Shown piece by piece: positions 15,369-23,632 of a DNA stretch of 32,314 bases. Under the pieces are notes generated by a model. The model was not told the DNA's origin and did no database searches. It saw only the letters and a list, made by a program, of their open reading frames with translations. Positions within the stretch are counted from its first letter, which is position 1, and every line of letters begins with the position of its first letter. A program made the position numbers and the translations under genes. The stretch comes from Streptomyces sp. (lineage in GTDB: Bacteria; Actinomycetota; Actinomycetes; Streptomycetales; Streptomycetaceae). The stretch is taken from positions 1 through 32,314 of the forward strand of contig NZ_JAPSKQ010000066.1 in NCBI RefSeq assembly GCF_031181555.1. The letters are read 5' to 3'.

Positions 15369-15966
15369 GCGCGAAGGGGTGCGCGAGCGGCTGCCGGCCG
15401 GTGCCACGGCCGCCGGCCGGCCGCGCGCGCCCCGGCTGGACCAGCCGCGCCCGCCCCGGCGCCGGCTCCTGCCCGAGTGGGACCCGGAGGCCTTCGGGCG
15501 GATCTCGGAGCGGATCGCGCGCTTCATCGGCACCGGGCGGTTCCTCGTCTGGATGACGGTCGTCATCATCGTGTGGGTGCTGTGGAACGTGTCCGCGCCG
15601 CGCAGCCTGCGCTTCGACGAGTACCCGTTCATCTTCCTGACGCTGGCACTGTCCCTGCAGGCCTCCTACGCGGCCCCGCTGATCCTGCTCGCGCAGAACC
15701 GGCAGGACGACCGCGACCGGGTCAACCTGGAGCAGGACCGCAAGCAGAACGAGCGGTCGATCGCGGACACCGAGTATCTGACCCGGGAGATCGCCGCCCT
15801 GCGCATCGGGCTCGGGGAGGTGGCCACGCGGGACTGGATCCGCTCGGAGCTCCAGGACGTGGTCAAGGAACTGGAGGAGCGGCAGAACGGGCACAAGGAC
15901 CCTCACGGTTCCCTCCCGGCGATGCGGGCGGAACGGCCACCGGAACGTGACGCAGACGACCGGTGA
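15358..15966 (+). CDS. DUF1003 membrane protein, 202 aa
   Basis: A Pro/Arg-rich N-terminus (1-38), then two membrane spans (about 62-79 and 90-112) with the family signature around AAPLILLAQNRQDDRDR directly after span 2. A charged helix follows (about 113-180), with a coiled-coil-like stretch near RDRVNLEQDRKQNERS, and a disordered tail. Translation starts inside the end of the MgtE-N/CBS gene (11-nt overlap; GAGGGGG just upstream). The pairing suggests a two-protein complex with a soluble sensor and a membrane anchor. The biochemical role of DUF1003 is not established. Confidence 0.9.
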   Translation: MVPEREGVRERLPAGATAAGRPRAPRLDQPRPPRRRLLPEWDPEAFGRISERIARFIGTGRFLVWMTVVIIVWVLWNVSAPRSLRFDEYPFIFLTLALSLQASYAAPLILLAQNRQDDRDRVNLEQDRKQNERSIADTEYLTREIAALRIGLGEVATRDWIRSELQDVVKELEERQNGHKDPHGSLPAMRAERPPERDADDR

Positions 15967-15996
15967 CGGACTTACCGGCGGGTGCACCCGGCGCCG

Positions 15997-16002
15997 TACC
16001 AT
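15997..16002 (+). promoter_or_regulatory. Probable -10 box of a leaderless mrp promoter
   Basis: TACCAT ends 7 nt before ATG 16010; the intervening bases are pyrimidine-rich with no ribosome site. Confidence 0.5.
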
Positions 16003-16009
16003 CGTCTCT

Positions 16010-17143
16010 ATGGCTACGGAAGACGCGGTGCGCGAGGCACTGGCGACGGTGAACGACCCCGAGATCAACCGGCCGATCACCGAGCTCGGCATGGTCAAAT
16101 CGGTGGAGATCGGCGCGGACGGGGCGGTCGCGGTCACCGTGTACCTGACGGTTTCCGGCTGTCCCATGCGGGACACGATCACGCAGCGCGTGACGGACGC
16201 GGTCTCCCGGGTCGAGGGCGTCACGCGTGTCGACGTCACGCTGGACGTCATGAGCGACGAGCAGCGCAAGGAGCTGGCCAGTGCCCTGCGCGGCGGCCAG
16301 GCCGAGCGCGAGGTGCCGTTCGCCAAGCCGGGCAGCCTGACCCGGGTGTACGCGGTCGCCTCCGGCAAGGGCGGCGTGGGCAAGTCGTCGGTGACGGTGA
16401 ACCTGGCGGCGGCGATGGCGGCCGACGGTCTGAAGGTCGGTGTCGTGGACGCCGACATCTACGGCCACTCGGTGCCGCGCATGCTGGGCGCCGACGGACG
16501 TCCGACCCAGGTCGAGAACATGATCATGCCGCCGTCGGCGAACGGCGTGAAGGTCATCTCCATCGGCATGTTCACCCCGGGCAACGCGCCGGTGGTGTGG
16601 CGCGGCCCGATGCTGCACCGCGCGCTCCAGCAGTTCCTGGCGGACGTGTACTGGGGCGACCTGGACGTGCTGCTGCTCGACCTGCCGCCCGGCACCGGCG
16701 ACATCGCGATCTCCGTCGCCCAGCTGGTCCCGAACGCCGAGATCCTGGTCGTCACCACGCCCCAGCAGGCGGCGGCCGAGGTGGCCGAGCGGGCGGGTTC
16801 CATCGCCGTGCAGACCCACCAGAAGATCGTCGGCGTGGTCGAGAACATGTCCGGGCTGCCCTGCCCGCACTGCGGCGAGATGGTCGACGTCTTCGGCACC
16901 GGCGGCGGCCAGACGGTCGCCGACGGCCTGACCCGGACCACCGGCACCAACGTCCCGGTGCTCGGCTCCATCCCGATCGACGTCCGTCTGCGCGAGGGCG
17001 GCGACGAGGGCAGGCCGGTCGTCCTGACCGACCCGGAGTCCCCGGCGGGCTCGGCGCTCCGCTCGATCGCCGGGAAGCTGGGCGGCCGGCAGCGGGGCCT
17101 TGCGGGACTGTCCCTGGGGATCACGCCGAGGAACAAGTTCTAG
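16010..17143 (+). CDS. Mrp/NBP35-type Fe-S cluster carrier ATPase, 377 aa
   Basis: An N-terminal MIP18/DUF59 domain (about 1-85, with SGCPMRD near 49-55) is fused to a P-loop ATPase. The deviant Walker A SGKGGVGKSS covers 118-127 with both signature lysines. The C-P-H-C motif (Cys285, Cys288) is the bridging Fe-S site at the dimer interface. Role: assembles or transfers [4Fe-4S] clusters to apoproteins in the cytoplasm. It lies 43 bp after the DUF1003 gene on the same strand and has a leaderless-type promoter of its own. A strong bidirectional terminator follows. Confidence 0.95.
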   Translation: MATEDAVREALATVNDPEINRPITELGMVKSVEIGADGAVAVTVYLTVSGCPMRDTITQRVTDAVSRVEGVTRVDVTLDVMSDEQRKELASALRGGQAEREVPFAKPGSLTRVYAVASGKGGVGKSSVTVNLAAAMAADGLKVGVVDADIYGHSVPRMLGADGRPTQVENMIMPPSANGVKVISIGMFTPGNAPVVWRGPMLHRALQQFLADVYWGDLDVLLLDLPPGTGDIAISVAQLVPNAEILVVTTPQQAAAEVAERAGSIAVQTHQKIVGVVENMSGLPCPHCGEMVDVFGTGGGQTVADGLTRTTGTNVPVLGSIPIDVRLREGGDEGRPVVLTDPESPAGSALRSIAGKLGGRQRGLAGLSLGITPRNKF

Positions 17144-17165
17144 ACGGTCCACGGGGCTGCTGCGA

Positions 17166-17205
17166 CGCCGAAGGGCGCCGCCCGTGCGGGCGGCGCCCTT
17201 CGGCG
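17166..17205. terminator. Bidirectional perfect 18-bp hairpin
   Basis: Arms 17166-17183 and 17188-17205 with a 4-nt loop, between mrp (+) and the convergent gene at 17222. Confidence 0.88.
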
Positions 17206-17221
17206 TGCTCGGGGTCCGTGC

Positions 17222-17902
17222 TCAGGCCGCGTACGCGCCGATGTCCTCGACCACGGCGAAGCCGAGGCCGTACGCGCTCATGCCCCTGCCGTACGCGCCC
17301 ACGTGCACGCCTGCCTGCGTGGTCCCGGCGAGCACCCAGCCGAACTCCGACTCCCGGTAGTGGAACGGCGTCGGTACCCCGTCCACGGGCAGGGACAGCG
17401 TCGACCAGTCGGATCCGTCGAGGTCGTCCGCGAGGACCCAGGCGGTCTCCGTCTGCTGCTCCAGCCAGTCGTCGCGCAGGGAGTGGTCCATCTGGCCGGG
17501 CCAGGTGAAGGACAGCAGCCCCACACCGGCGAGCCAGGCGGCGGAGGAGACCGAGGTGGCCTCCAGCAGACCGGTGCCGTCGGCGCTGCGGCGGACCGGG
17601 TTGGCGGCCACGGTCACGACGACCGCGAACCTCTCCTTGGCGTCCTGGTCGCTCCCGGCCAGGTACTCGCTGCGCACCGAGGGTTCGTCGCCGTGTCCGA
17701 TCGATCCGTGCTCGACGGCCCCGTCGGCCGCCGTACCGACCTGCATCAGCCAGCGGGGTCCCGTGAAGGCCTCGTCAAGGCCGTACCAGGGGAAGGGCGC
17801 ACGCAGATAGCCGTCGACCGCACGCCGGACGGAGGGGACCTGTGGTCCTGGTCCGTCCTCCGCGGCCGGCGCCTGTGCGACTGCCCGACTCGTCGTCTCC
17901 AT
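17222..17902 (-). CDS. Hypothetical protein, 226 aa
   Basis: A soluble protein with an Ala-rich N-terminus (METTSRAVAQAPAAEDG) and a globular domain rich in Trp, Tyr and Gly, including GYLRAPFPWYGLDEAF, RWLMQVGT and GWVLAGTTQAGVHVGAYG. No signal peptide or membrane span. The ATG has GAGGAGG 11 nt upstream. It is the last gene after tatB on this strand, but two hairpins in the 270-bp gap suggest separate transcription. I do not recognise the family. Confidence 0.75.
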   Translation of the reverse strand: METTSRAVAQAPAAEDGPGPQVPSVRRAVDGYLRAPFPWYGLDEAFTGPRWLMQVGTAADGAVEHGSIGHGDEPSVRSEYLAGSDQDAKERFAVVVTVAANPVRRSADGTGLLEATSVSSAAWLAGVGLLSFTWPGQMDHSLRDDWLEQQTETAWVLADDLDGSDWSTLSLPVDGVPTPFHYRESEFGWVLAGTTQAGVHVGAYGRGMSAYGLGFAVVEDIGAYAA

Positions 17903-18094
17903 GTGCCCGGACGCCTCCTCGCTCTCGTCGGACCGAGCGGCCCGCCCCCCTTCGGGCGTACTCGTCCGGTCCGCACAACAACTCGGCAGCATAGCCATCT
18001 TGTCGGCACGGGCAGGGAAAGCGCCCGGCGCGCGGGGCGCACGGACGTCCGGATCGGGCCGTGCGCAGCCCGGGTGGAGTATGAAACGCGTCAC

Positions 18095-18120
18095 GTACGC
18101 GGGGCGTACGCCCCGCGTAC
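18095..18120 (-). terminator. 11-bp hairpin downstream of tatB
   Basis: Arms 18095-18105 and 18110-18120 pair perfectly around the self-complementary loop GTAC. Second of two hairpins after tatB. Confidence 0.6.
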
Positions 18121-18132
18121 CCGGCTCGGACG

Positions 18133-18170
18133 GTGCCCGCGGGTCCGGTTCGGACGGCCCCCGCGGGCAC
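18133..18170 (-). terminator. Hairpin immediately after tatB
   Basis: Outer arms 18133-18143 and 18160-18170 (11 bp) enclose a smaller hairpin GTCCG/CGGAC at 18143-18155. It begins 4 nt past the tatB stop codon. Confidence 0.7.
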
Positions 18171-18173
18171 GGG

Positions 18174-18626
18174 TCAGGTGGCGTCCGCGTCGAAGGGCGG
18201 GCGGGCGTCGGCCGCCCGGCTCTCGGGCTTCTTCGTCATGTCCACACGACCGCCGGAGGAACCCGAGGAGGAAGAAGAGGAGGAGGACGACGAGGAGTCG
18301 GAGTCGCGGCCGTGGACGGCGTCCGCGACCTCGGCCATCTCCTTCTTCAGGTCGAATCCGTTGCGGATCTCCTTGAGCCCCAGGTCGTCGTTGTCCAGCT
18401 GCTTGCGGATGAACGTCTTGGGGTTGAGGTCCTCGAACTCGAAGTCCTTGAACTCCGGTCCCAGCTCCTGCCGGATGTCCTGCTTGGCGCTCTCCGAGAA
18501 GTCCCGGATCTTCCGGATCGTGCGCGTCACGTCCTGGATGACCTTGGGGAGCTTGTCCGGACCGAAGACGAGCACGGCGAGGACGATGAGCGTCACCAGC
18601 TCGAGCGGTCCTATGTCATTGAACAC
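18174..18626 (-). CDS. Sec-independent protein translocase TatB, 150 aa
   Basis: TatB works with TatA/TatC to export folded proteins bearing twin-arginine signals. The N-terminal membrane helix (FNDIGPLELVTLIVLAVLVFG) contains the conserved Glu and FGPxKLP hinge, followed by an amphipathic helix (about 24-45) and a long charged region. The C-terminus has a run of 11 serines within a Ser/Gly stretch. GTG 18626 has GAGGAG 6 nt upstream; in-frame sequence further upstream is non-homologous. tatA/tatC are not in this window; an unlinked tatB is normal in actinobacteria. It lies downstream of the HtrA-like protease. Confidence 0.92.
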   Translation of the reverse strand: MFNDIGPLELVTLIVLAVLVFGPDKLPKVIQDVTRTIRKIRDFSESAKQDIRQELGPEFKDFEFEDLNPKTFIRKQLDNDDLGLKEIRNGFDLKKEMAEVADAVHGRDSDSSSSSSSSSSSGSSGGRVDMTKKPESRAADARPPFDADAT

Positions 18627-18809
18627 CTGAAGCTCCTCGCGATGCCTTCGGTCCTCGGCCCTCGGTGGTGGTCTGCGGTCTTCCGTGGTCCGGGCCGGGT
18701 CCACGGTACCCGGCCATCCCGTACGACCGGTACCGTCCCGAGGGCCACCAGTGTGCGTACGCGTGCGGTTTTTCCGGGCTGTTCGCCTTCTCGTGCCGTG
18801 CCGTACGTC

Positions 18810-20561
18810 TCAGTCGCCCTCCGAGGACCCGAGCACCAGCGAGACCTTCCGCTCCTCGCCGTCCCGCTCCAGGGTGAGTTCCAGCCGGTCGCCGGGCCGG
18901 TGGGCACGGATCTTGACGATGAGTTCCTCGCCGGAGTGGACGCGCCGGCCGTCGACCTCCGTGATGACGTCGCCGGCCCTGATCCCGGCCCTGTCGCCGG
19001 GGCCGCCGGTGCTGACCGGGGGTCCGCCGTCACTGCCCTTGGTGCCGACGCGGGCGCCGTCGCCGGTGTAGCCCATGTCGAGGGTGATGCCGATGACCGG
19101 ATGGGCCGCCCTGCCGGTGTTGATCAGTTCCTCGGCGACGCGCTTGCCCTGGTTGATCGGGATGGCGAAGCCCAGTCCTATGGAGCCGGCCCGGCCGCCG
19201 TCGAGGTCGGTGCCGCTGTCGGCGGACCGGATGGCGGAGTTGATGCCGATCACCCGGGCCCGGGCGTCGAGCAGGGGGCCGCCGGAGTTGCCGGGGTTGA
19301 TCGGCGCGTCGGTCTGCAGGGCGTCGACGTACGAGACATCGCTGCCGTCGCCCTTCTCGCCACCCGCGGTGATGGGCCGCTCCTTGGCGCTGATGATGCC
19401 GGAGGTCACGGTGCCGGCCAGGTCGAAGGGGGCGCCGATGGCCACGACGGGATCGCCGACCTGCACGTTGTCGGAGTTGCCGAGGGGCAGGGGGGTGAGC
19501 CCCCGGACGCCCTTCACCTTCACGACGGCGAGGTCGTAGCCGCTGTCCCGGCCGACGACCGCGGCCTCGGCGGTGTCGCCGCTGTGGAAGGTCACCGTGA
19601 TCTCGCCGTCGTCCCCGGCGGGCTCCACGACGTGGTCGTTGGTGAGGATGTGTCCGCGCGTGTCGAGCACGAAGCCGGTGCCGGTGCCGCCCTCGCCGGA
19701 GCCGCTGACGTGCAGGGTGACGACGCTGGGCAGCGCCTGTGCGGCGATGCCGGCGACACTGCCCGGTGCCCGCCCGGAGGGCTCCTCGCCGGCCTGCGGC
19801 AACTCGACGGTGCCGACCCCGCCGTTGCGCTCCAGGTACGCGCCGACGATCCCGCCGACGCCCCCGCACACGAGCGCGAACACCAGCACGGCACCGAGGA
19901 GCGCCCTCCTGGTCCGCCTGCGCCGCCGCTTCTCGCCGACCGCCGGAGGCCCGGTCTGCTGCAGCGGTGCGGCCGCCCAGGGGTCGTAGCGGCGCCAGGG
20001 GTCGGGGGCCGTGCCGTCCGCGTACGGGGATGCCGGGGCGTCCGCGTGGGCGGAGGGCGCCGACGGGTCCGGCGGCGCCTGGGCGGGGACGGGCGGTGCC
20101 GCGGGAGCCGGTGCGGGCGGCGTGCCGTGCGGCACCGTGCCCTGGGCGGGCGGCGGTGCCGTGATCGCCATGCCGTGCGCGGGAGTGGCCGCCGGGTGCT
20201 GCACCGGCGGCGCGGGCGCCCAGGGGCCCGGTTCGCCGTACGGCGGGGTGCTGTACGGGTCGGGATCGTGCAGGGGCCTGGGCCGCTCGGCCTCGGCGGC
20301 GGGGGCGGCGGGATCGGCCGGGGCCGCGGAAGCGACGGGCGCTTCCGGCGCCCCGGGCGTCCGGGACGGGTCCGGGGCGGGAGGCGTGCCGGCGGAGACG
20401 GCCTCGGCGCGCAGCGGCCGGTCCAGCTCGTAGTCGCCCTCGTGCTCGTCGCCGGCGTCGGCCCGCCCCTGACCGGGCCGTGCCAGCTCGAAGTCCCCGT
20501 CGGGCCCTTCCGGGCGCGCGGTCGGCCCTTCCCCCGGTGGGCCCGGCTTCCCCTCGTTCAT
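18810..20561 (-). CDS. HtrA/DegP-like membrane serine protease with PDZ domain, 583 aa
   Basis: A cytoplasmic Pro/Ala-rich, disordered region (1-210) ends in the basic cluster KRRRRRTRR, followed by one membrane span (about 219-243). The extracytoplasmic part is a trypsin-like S1C protease with catalytic His310 (TNDHVV), Asp343 (GYDLAVV) and Ser426 (GNSGGPL), then a PDZ domain (about 490-580). Role: quality control of envelope proteins, possibly also acting on the anti-sigma factor. The ATG has GGGGAG 3 nt upstream. It is downstream of the sigma/anti-sigma pair (170-bp gap) and upstream of tatB, the same order as sigE-rseA-htrA-tatB of M. tuberculosis. Confidence 0.94.
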   Translation of the reverse strand: MNEGKPGPPGEGPTARPEGPDGDFELARPGQGRADAGDEHEGDYELDRPLRAEAVSAGTPPAPDPSRTPGAPEAPVASAAPADPAAPAAEAERPRPLHDPDPYSTPPYGEPGPWAPAPPVQHPAATPAHGMAITAPPPAQGTVPHGTPPAPAPAAPPVPAQAPPDPSAPSAHADAPASPYADGTAPDPWRRYDPWAAAPLQQTGPPAVGEKRRRRRTRRALLGAVLVFALVCGGVGGIVGAYLERNGGVGTVELPQAGEEPSGRAPGSVAGIAAQALPSVVTLHVSGSGEGGTGTGFVLDTRGHILTNDHVVEPAGDDGEITVTFHSGDTAEAAVVGRDSGYDLAVVKVKGVRGLTPLPLGNSDNVQVGDPVVAIGAPFDLAGTVTSGIISAKERPITAGGEKGDGSDVSYVDALQTDAPINPGNSGGPLLDARARVIGINSAIRSADSGTDLDGGRAGSIGLGFAIPINQGKRVAEELINTGRAAHPVIGITLDMGYTGDGARVGTKGSDGGPPVSTGGPGDRAGIRAGDVITEVDGRRVHSGEELIVKIRAHRPGDRLELTLERDGEERKVSLVLGSSEGD

Positions 20562-20730
20562 GCTCTCCCCACAGCTGGACGCGGCACGGCTCGTCGGCGG
20601 TGGCCGCGGATCGTCGGCTCCGTGGCTCCGTTCGCCTCCGCGCCGGAACCTGGCTCGGCACCCGGCTGCGTGGGCCTGGGCGCGCCACCTGGATTCAATC
20701 AGGTTCGCGCGCCCGTGCGCAGGGGACGGG

Positions 20731-21720
20731 TCAGCGGGCCGTGCGGGAGGAGGCGGTGGGCGAGGGGGCCGACGGCGTGCCGGGAGCGGGGGTGAGGAGA
20801 CCGGGGCCCTTGATCCCGGAGGGGCCGGCCCACGCGGTCAGGGCGAGCGGCGGGACGGAGCTGAGCGGTCGTATCAGCGGGGACAGCACCGTGGCGGCAC
20901 CGGCCGTCATCGGTGTGCTCAGGGTGTCCTGGCGGCCGGCGGGCGGCGGGACTCCGGGCAGCAGCGGCGCGGAGACCGCGGTCGGGGCGGCCGAGGTGTC
21001 CCCGAGGGCGCTCTGGCCCTGCATCTGACCGAGCAGCGGTCCGACGCCGCGGCGCCGCTGCTCGGGCGCCGTCGCCGGGCCCGTGCCCTGGGTGCGCATC
21101 GGCGTCACATTGCTGCCCTTCCCCGAGCCGCGCGCCTCCGTGTCGGTGGGCGTGCTCGTGGTGACCCCGCCGAGCGCGATCGCGGCCAGTGACACCGCCC
21201 CGGCGGCGACGAACGCGAACCGCAGCCCGCGCGAGGACGGCCGGTCGGTCGTCTCGTGGCGGCCGGCGTCATGGACGGGGAAGCCCCGGCCCGCTCGGCC
21301 CGCCGGGGACGGCGCCAGTGCGGGGGCGTGCCGCCGCGCCGGCGCGTACGCGAACTCGAAGCGCTCGCTCCGCCTGGTCCCGAAGGCACCGGAGGCCGTG
21401 CCGAACCGCCCGGACGCGTCGCCCGGCGGCCCTCCCCCGTCCAGCGGCGGGCCGCCGCCGAGGTCACCCCCGGCCGGGAGCCCCTGGAGGCGGGCCAGGA
21501 AGCTCTCGGAGGGGGGCGGTGGAGCCGCCTGTGCGAAGACGTTCTTCAGACGGCGCTGTGCGTCCACCTCCGCCCTGCACTTCGCGCAGGTGGCCACGTG
21601 CGCCAGTACGCGCTCGCGCGCGTCATGACCGAGCTCTCCGTCCACCAGGGCGGAGAGTCGGTCTCCCAGGTGCTGCTCTGCGAGGTGTCCCTCGGAAGAC
21701 TTCGGCCGTGAACCGCTCAC
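20731..21720 (-). CDS. Zinc-binding anti-sigma factor, RseA-like, 329 aa
   Basis: The N-terminal domain holds the ZAS motif H41-x3-C45-x2-C48 (HVATCAKC), which coordinates zinc in redox- or stress-responsive anti-sigma factors. A membrane span follows a long Gly/Pro-rich linker (about 167-187), and the last ~140 residues are an extracytoplasmic Pro/Ala/Thr-rich region without a known domain. The GTG start overlaps the sigma stop codon (GTGA), so the two are translationally coupled. Role: holds the ECF sigma factor inactive at the membrane until a stress signal. It is longer than the mycobacterial RseA, mainly in the linker and tail. Confidence 0.9.
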   Translation of the reverse strand: MSGSRPKSSEGHLAEQHLGDRLSALVDGELGHDARERVLAHVATCAKCRAEVDAQRRLKNVFAQAAPPPPSESFLARLQGLPAGGDLGGGPPLDGGGPPGDASGRFGTASGAFGTRRSERFEFAYAPARRHAPALAPSPAGRAGRGFPVHDAGRHETTDRPSSRGLRFAFVAAGAVSLAAIALGGVTTSTPTDTEARGSGKGSNVTPMRTQGTGPATAPEQRRRGVGPLLGQMQGQSALGDTSAAPTAVSAPLLPGVPPPAGRQDTLSTPMTAGAATVLSPLIRPLSSVPPLALTAWAGPSGIKGPGLLTPAPGTPSAPSPTASSRTAR

Positions 21721-22487
21721 GCGCTCGCGCCCCCTCCTCCCAGTGCGGGAACACGCGGCACGAAGGAGCGGCGCTCCGCGCGCGCCTGGGGCGAGCGGTG
21801 CGCGAGGGCCTTGCGCAGCTGGGAACGGCCGCGGTGGATCCGGGACCGGACCGTGCCGAGCTTGACGCCGAGGGTCGCGGCGATCTCCTCGTACGACAGG
21901 CCCTCGATGTCGCACAGGACCACCGCGGCGCGGAACTCGGGGGCGAGGGTGTCGAGGGCCTGCTGGACGTCCGCGTCGAAGTGGGCGTCGTTGAACACCT
22001 GCTGGGGCGTGGGCTCCTTGCTGGCCAGCCGCTCGGCCGCGTCCTCGCCGAGCGCGTCGAAGCGGATGCGCTGCTTGCGGCGGACCATGTCCAGGAAGAG
22101 GTTGGTGGTGATGCGGTGCAGCCAGCCCTCGAAGGTGCCCGGCGTGTAGGTCGACAGGGAGCGGAAGACGCGCACGAAGACCTCCTGCGTGAGGTCCTCG
22201 GCGTCGTGCTGGTTGCCGGTGAGGCGGTAGGCGAGCCGGTAGACACGGCCGCTGTGCATGCTGACGATCTCCTCCCACGTGGGCGGAGTCCACGCCTGCC
22301 CGTCCGCGTCGGTGGAGAAGGTCGCGGTCTGGGTCCGGTCGGCGGCGTGGGTGTGGTCAGCGGTGTCGTTCACGGATTTCGGCCTGCCCGCCGATCCGAG
22401 GAAGCGCCGCAGCACTCCTCCGCGATCCACAGGCGCAGCCGCACCTCCCCTGTCGGCTCTGGTGGTGTCCAGTGGAGCCCCTACCAT
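21717..22487 (-). CDS. ECF RNA polymerase sigma factor, SigE-like, 256 aa
   Basis: Region 2 contains [29 protein letters not shown] and [19 protein letters not shown] (promoter -10 recognition). Region 4 contains [26 protein letters not shown] and the helix-turn-helix [11 protein letters not shown] (-35 recognition). It is an orthologue of the mycobacterial SigE group by synteny; in Streptomyces the name sigE also denotes a different gene, so the symbol is tentative. ATG 22487 has GAGG 5 nt upstream. Alternative in-frame GTG starts at 22592 (GGGGGA upstream) and 22616, and an internal GTG within GGVLRRFLG, are plausible. It is probably autoregulated through the promoter at 22637-22663. Confidence 0.92.
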   Translation of the reverse strand: MVGAPLDTTRADRGGAAAPVDRGGVLRRFLGSAGRPKSVNDTADHTHAADRTQTATFSTDADGQAWTPPTWEEIVSMHSGRVYRLAYRLTGNQHDAEDLTQEVFVRVFRSLSTYTPGTFEGWLHRITTNLFLDMVRRKQRIRFDALGEDAAERLASKEPTPQQVFNDAHFDADVQQALDTLAPEFRAAVVLCDIEGLSYEEIAATLGVKLGTVRSRIHRGRSQLRKALAHRSPQARAERRSFVPRVPALGGGGASA

Positions 22488-22636
22488 AGCCACCTCGCCC
22501 GTTAGCTCCGGATAAGCGGTTTTACGAGAATTTGATCTGGGCTGCCACGGGTCGTACGACTGCGTCAGCACTTGCTCGGCGTCCTCGTCCACTGTCCGTC
22601 CCCCGTCACGGCGCACGCCACTTGGTCACCCCTTTA

Positions 22637-22663
22637 AACGACCGGTCCCATCTGCGGGTTCCC
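22637..22663 (-). promoter_or_regulatory. ECF-type promoter of the sigma gene (GGGAAC-N17-CGTT)
   Basis: On the minus strand GGGAAC (22663-22658) and CGTT (22640-22637) are separated by 17 nt, the classic -35/-10 pair of SigE-like ECF factors. Transcription would start near 22630, just before the GTG candidates at 22616 and 22592. Confidence 0.62.
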
Positions 22664-22716
22664 GACGCCAACGGATACAGTCACGCAGCAGGCAACCATG
22701 GGGACAGGAGAGGGTC

Positions 22717-23349
22717 ATTACCGCCAACCGGCAGACGAGCTGGGCGTTCGCCGACGCCTATGTCGCCGAGGACGAAGCGCTGCACTGGGCCCGGGACCGG
22801 GCCCGCGACGCGGGGCTGCGCTCGGTGTCGCCCGGCACGGGCGCGGCCCTGCGGTTGCTCGCCGCCAGCGTGGACGCCAAGGCGGTCGCGGAGATCGGCA
22901 CCGGCTGCGGCGTCTCCGGGATCCATCTGCTGCACGGGATGCGGCCGGACGGGGTGCTGACCACGGTCGACCAGGAGCCGGAGCACCAGCAGTCCGCCCG
23001 CCAGGCCTTCCGCACCGCCGGGTTCGCCGGCAACCGGGCCCGCTTCATCCCGGGCCGCGCCCTGGACGTCCTGCCCCGCCTCGCGGACGCCGGCTACGAC
23101 CTGGTCTTCTGCGACGGCGACCGGCTGGAGTACCAGGACTATCTCGCTGAATCGTTGCGCCTGCTGCGTCCCGGAGGCCTGGTCGCCTTCGAGGGCGTCT
23201 TCGCGAACGGGCGCACGGTGGACTCCGGACCGCAGCCGACGGAGGTGCTGCGGCTGCGGGAGCTGGTGCGGGCCGTGCGCGAGAGCCAGGAGCTGGTGTC
23301 GTCGCTGCTGCCCGTGGGGGACGGACTCCTCTGCGTGGTGAAGCGGTAG
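22717..23349 (+). CDS. SAM-dependent O-methyltransferase, 210 aa, non-canonical start
   Basis: A Rossmann-fold methyltransferase of the O-methyltransferase family 3/COG4122 type. The SAM-binding motif VAEIGTGCGVSGI is followed by LTTVDQEPEH, and YDLVFCDGD marks the metal/SAM acidic site. The coding sequence continues upstream of GTG 22825 through ITANRQTSWAFADAYVAEDEAL, which belongs to the fold, but the frame has no ATG/GTG/TTG there. AGGAG (22706-22710) lies 6 nt before ATT 22717, so ATT (or the adjacent GTC, possibly a mutated GTG) appears to be the start. Divergent from the sigma gene, as in mycobacteria. Substrate unknown. Confidence 0.85.
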   Translation: MTANRQTSWAFADAYVAEDEALHWARDRARDAGLRSVSPGTGAALRLLAASVDAKAVAEIGTGCGVSGIHLLHGMRPDGVLTTVDQEPEHQQSARQAFRTAGFAGNRARFIPGRALDVLPRLADAGYDLVFCDGDRLEYQDYLAESLRLLRPGGLVAFEGVFANGRTVDSGPQPTEVLRLRELVRAVRESQELVSSLLPVGDGLLCVVKR

Positions 23350-23404
23350 CGGGGCGCGGTGGCGACGGAGCGGTGGCGGCGGGCCGGCGTCCCGCCCGCA
23401 CAAG

Positions 23405-23442
23405 CAGCCGCCCCGGTGCCGTGTGCGGCACCGGGGCGGCTG
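23405..23442. terminator. Bidirectional 17-bp hairpin
   Basis: Arms 23405-23421 and 23426-23442 pair perfectly with a TGTG loop, between the methyltransferase (+) and the DUF3117 gene (-). Confidence 0.88.
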
Positions 23443-23464
23443 AAAGGGTATGGTCGCTTGCGCG

Positions 23465-23632
23465 TCAGCCGACGACCTTCTTGAGGGCGTCGCCGAGCGC
23501 GTCGGCCTCGTCCGGGGTCAGCTCGACGACGAGCCGACCGCCGCCTTCGAGCGGAACGCGCATGACGATGCCCCGCCCCTCCTTGGTCACCTCGAGCGGG
23601 CCATCACCCGTCCGCGGCTTCATGGCCGCCAT
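23465..23632 (-). CDS. DUF3117 family small protein, 55 aa
   Basis: A short conserved actinobacterial protein (MAAMKPRTGDGPLEVTKEGR, then beta strands and a helix ending DALKKVVG). It matches DUF3117 in size and sequence; M. tuberculosis has one at the same syntenic place (Rv1211, from memory). ATG 23632 has AAGGGG 7 nt upstream. The frame stays open upstream through a leader of about 110 nt, but that part has no family resemblance. No catalytic residues, signal peptide or membrane span. Function unknown. Confidence 0.88.
   Translation of the reverse strand: MAAMKPRTGDGPLEVTKEGRGIVMRVPLEGGGRLVVELTPDEADALGDALKKVVG

Noticed and set aside
22698..23150. Frame from ATG 22698 over the methyltransferase
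   Set aside because: The ATG is in a different frame from the SAM-binding motifs; its product is Arg/Gly-rich without a fold.
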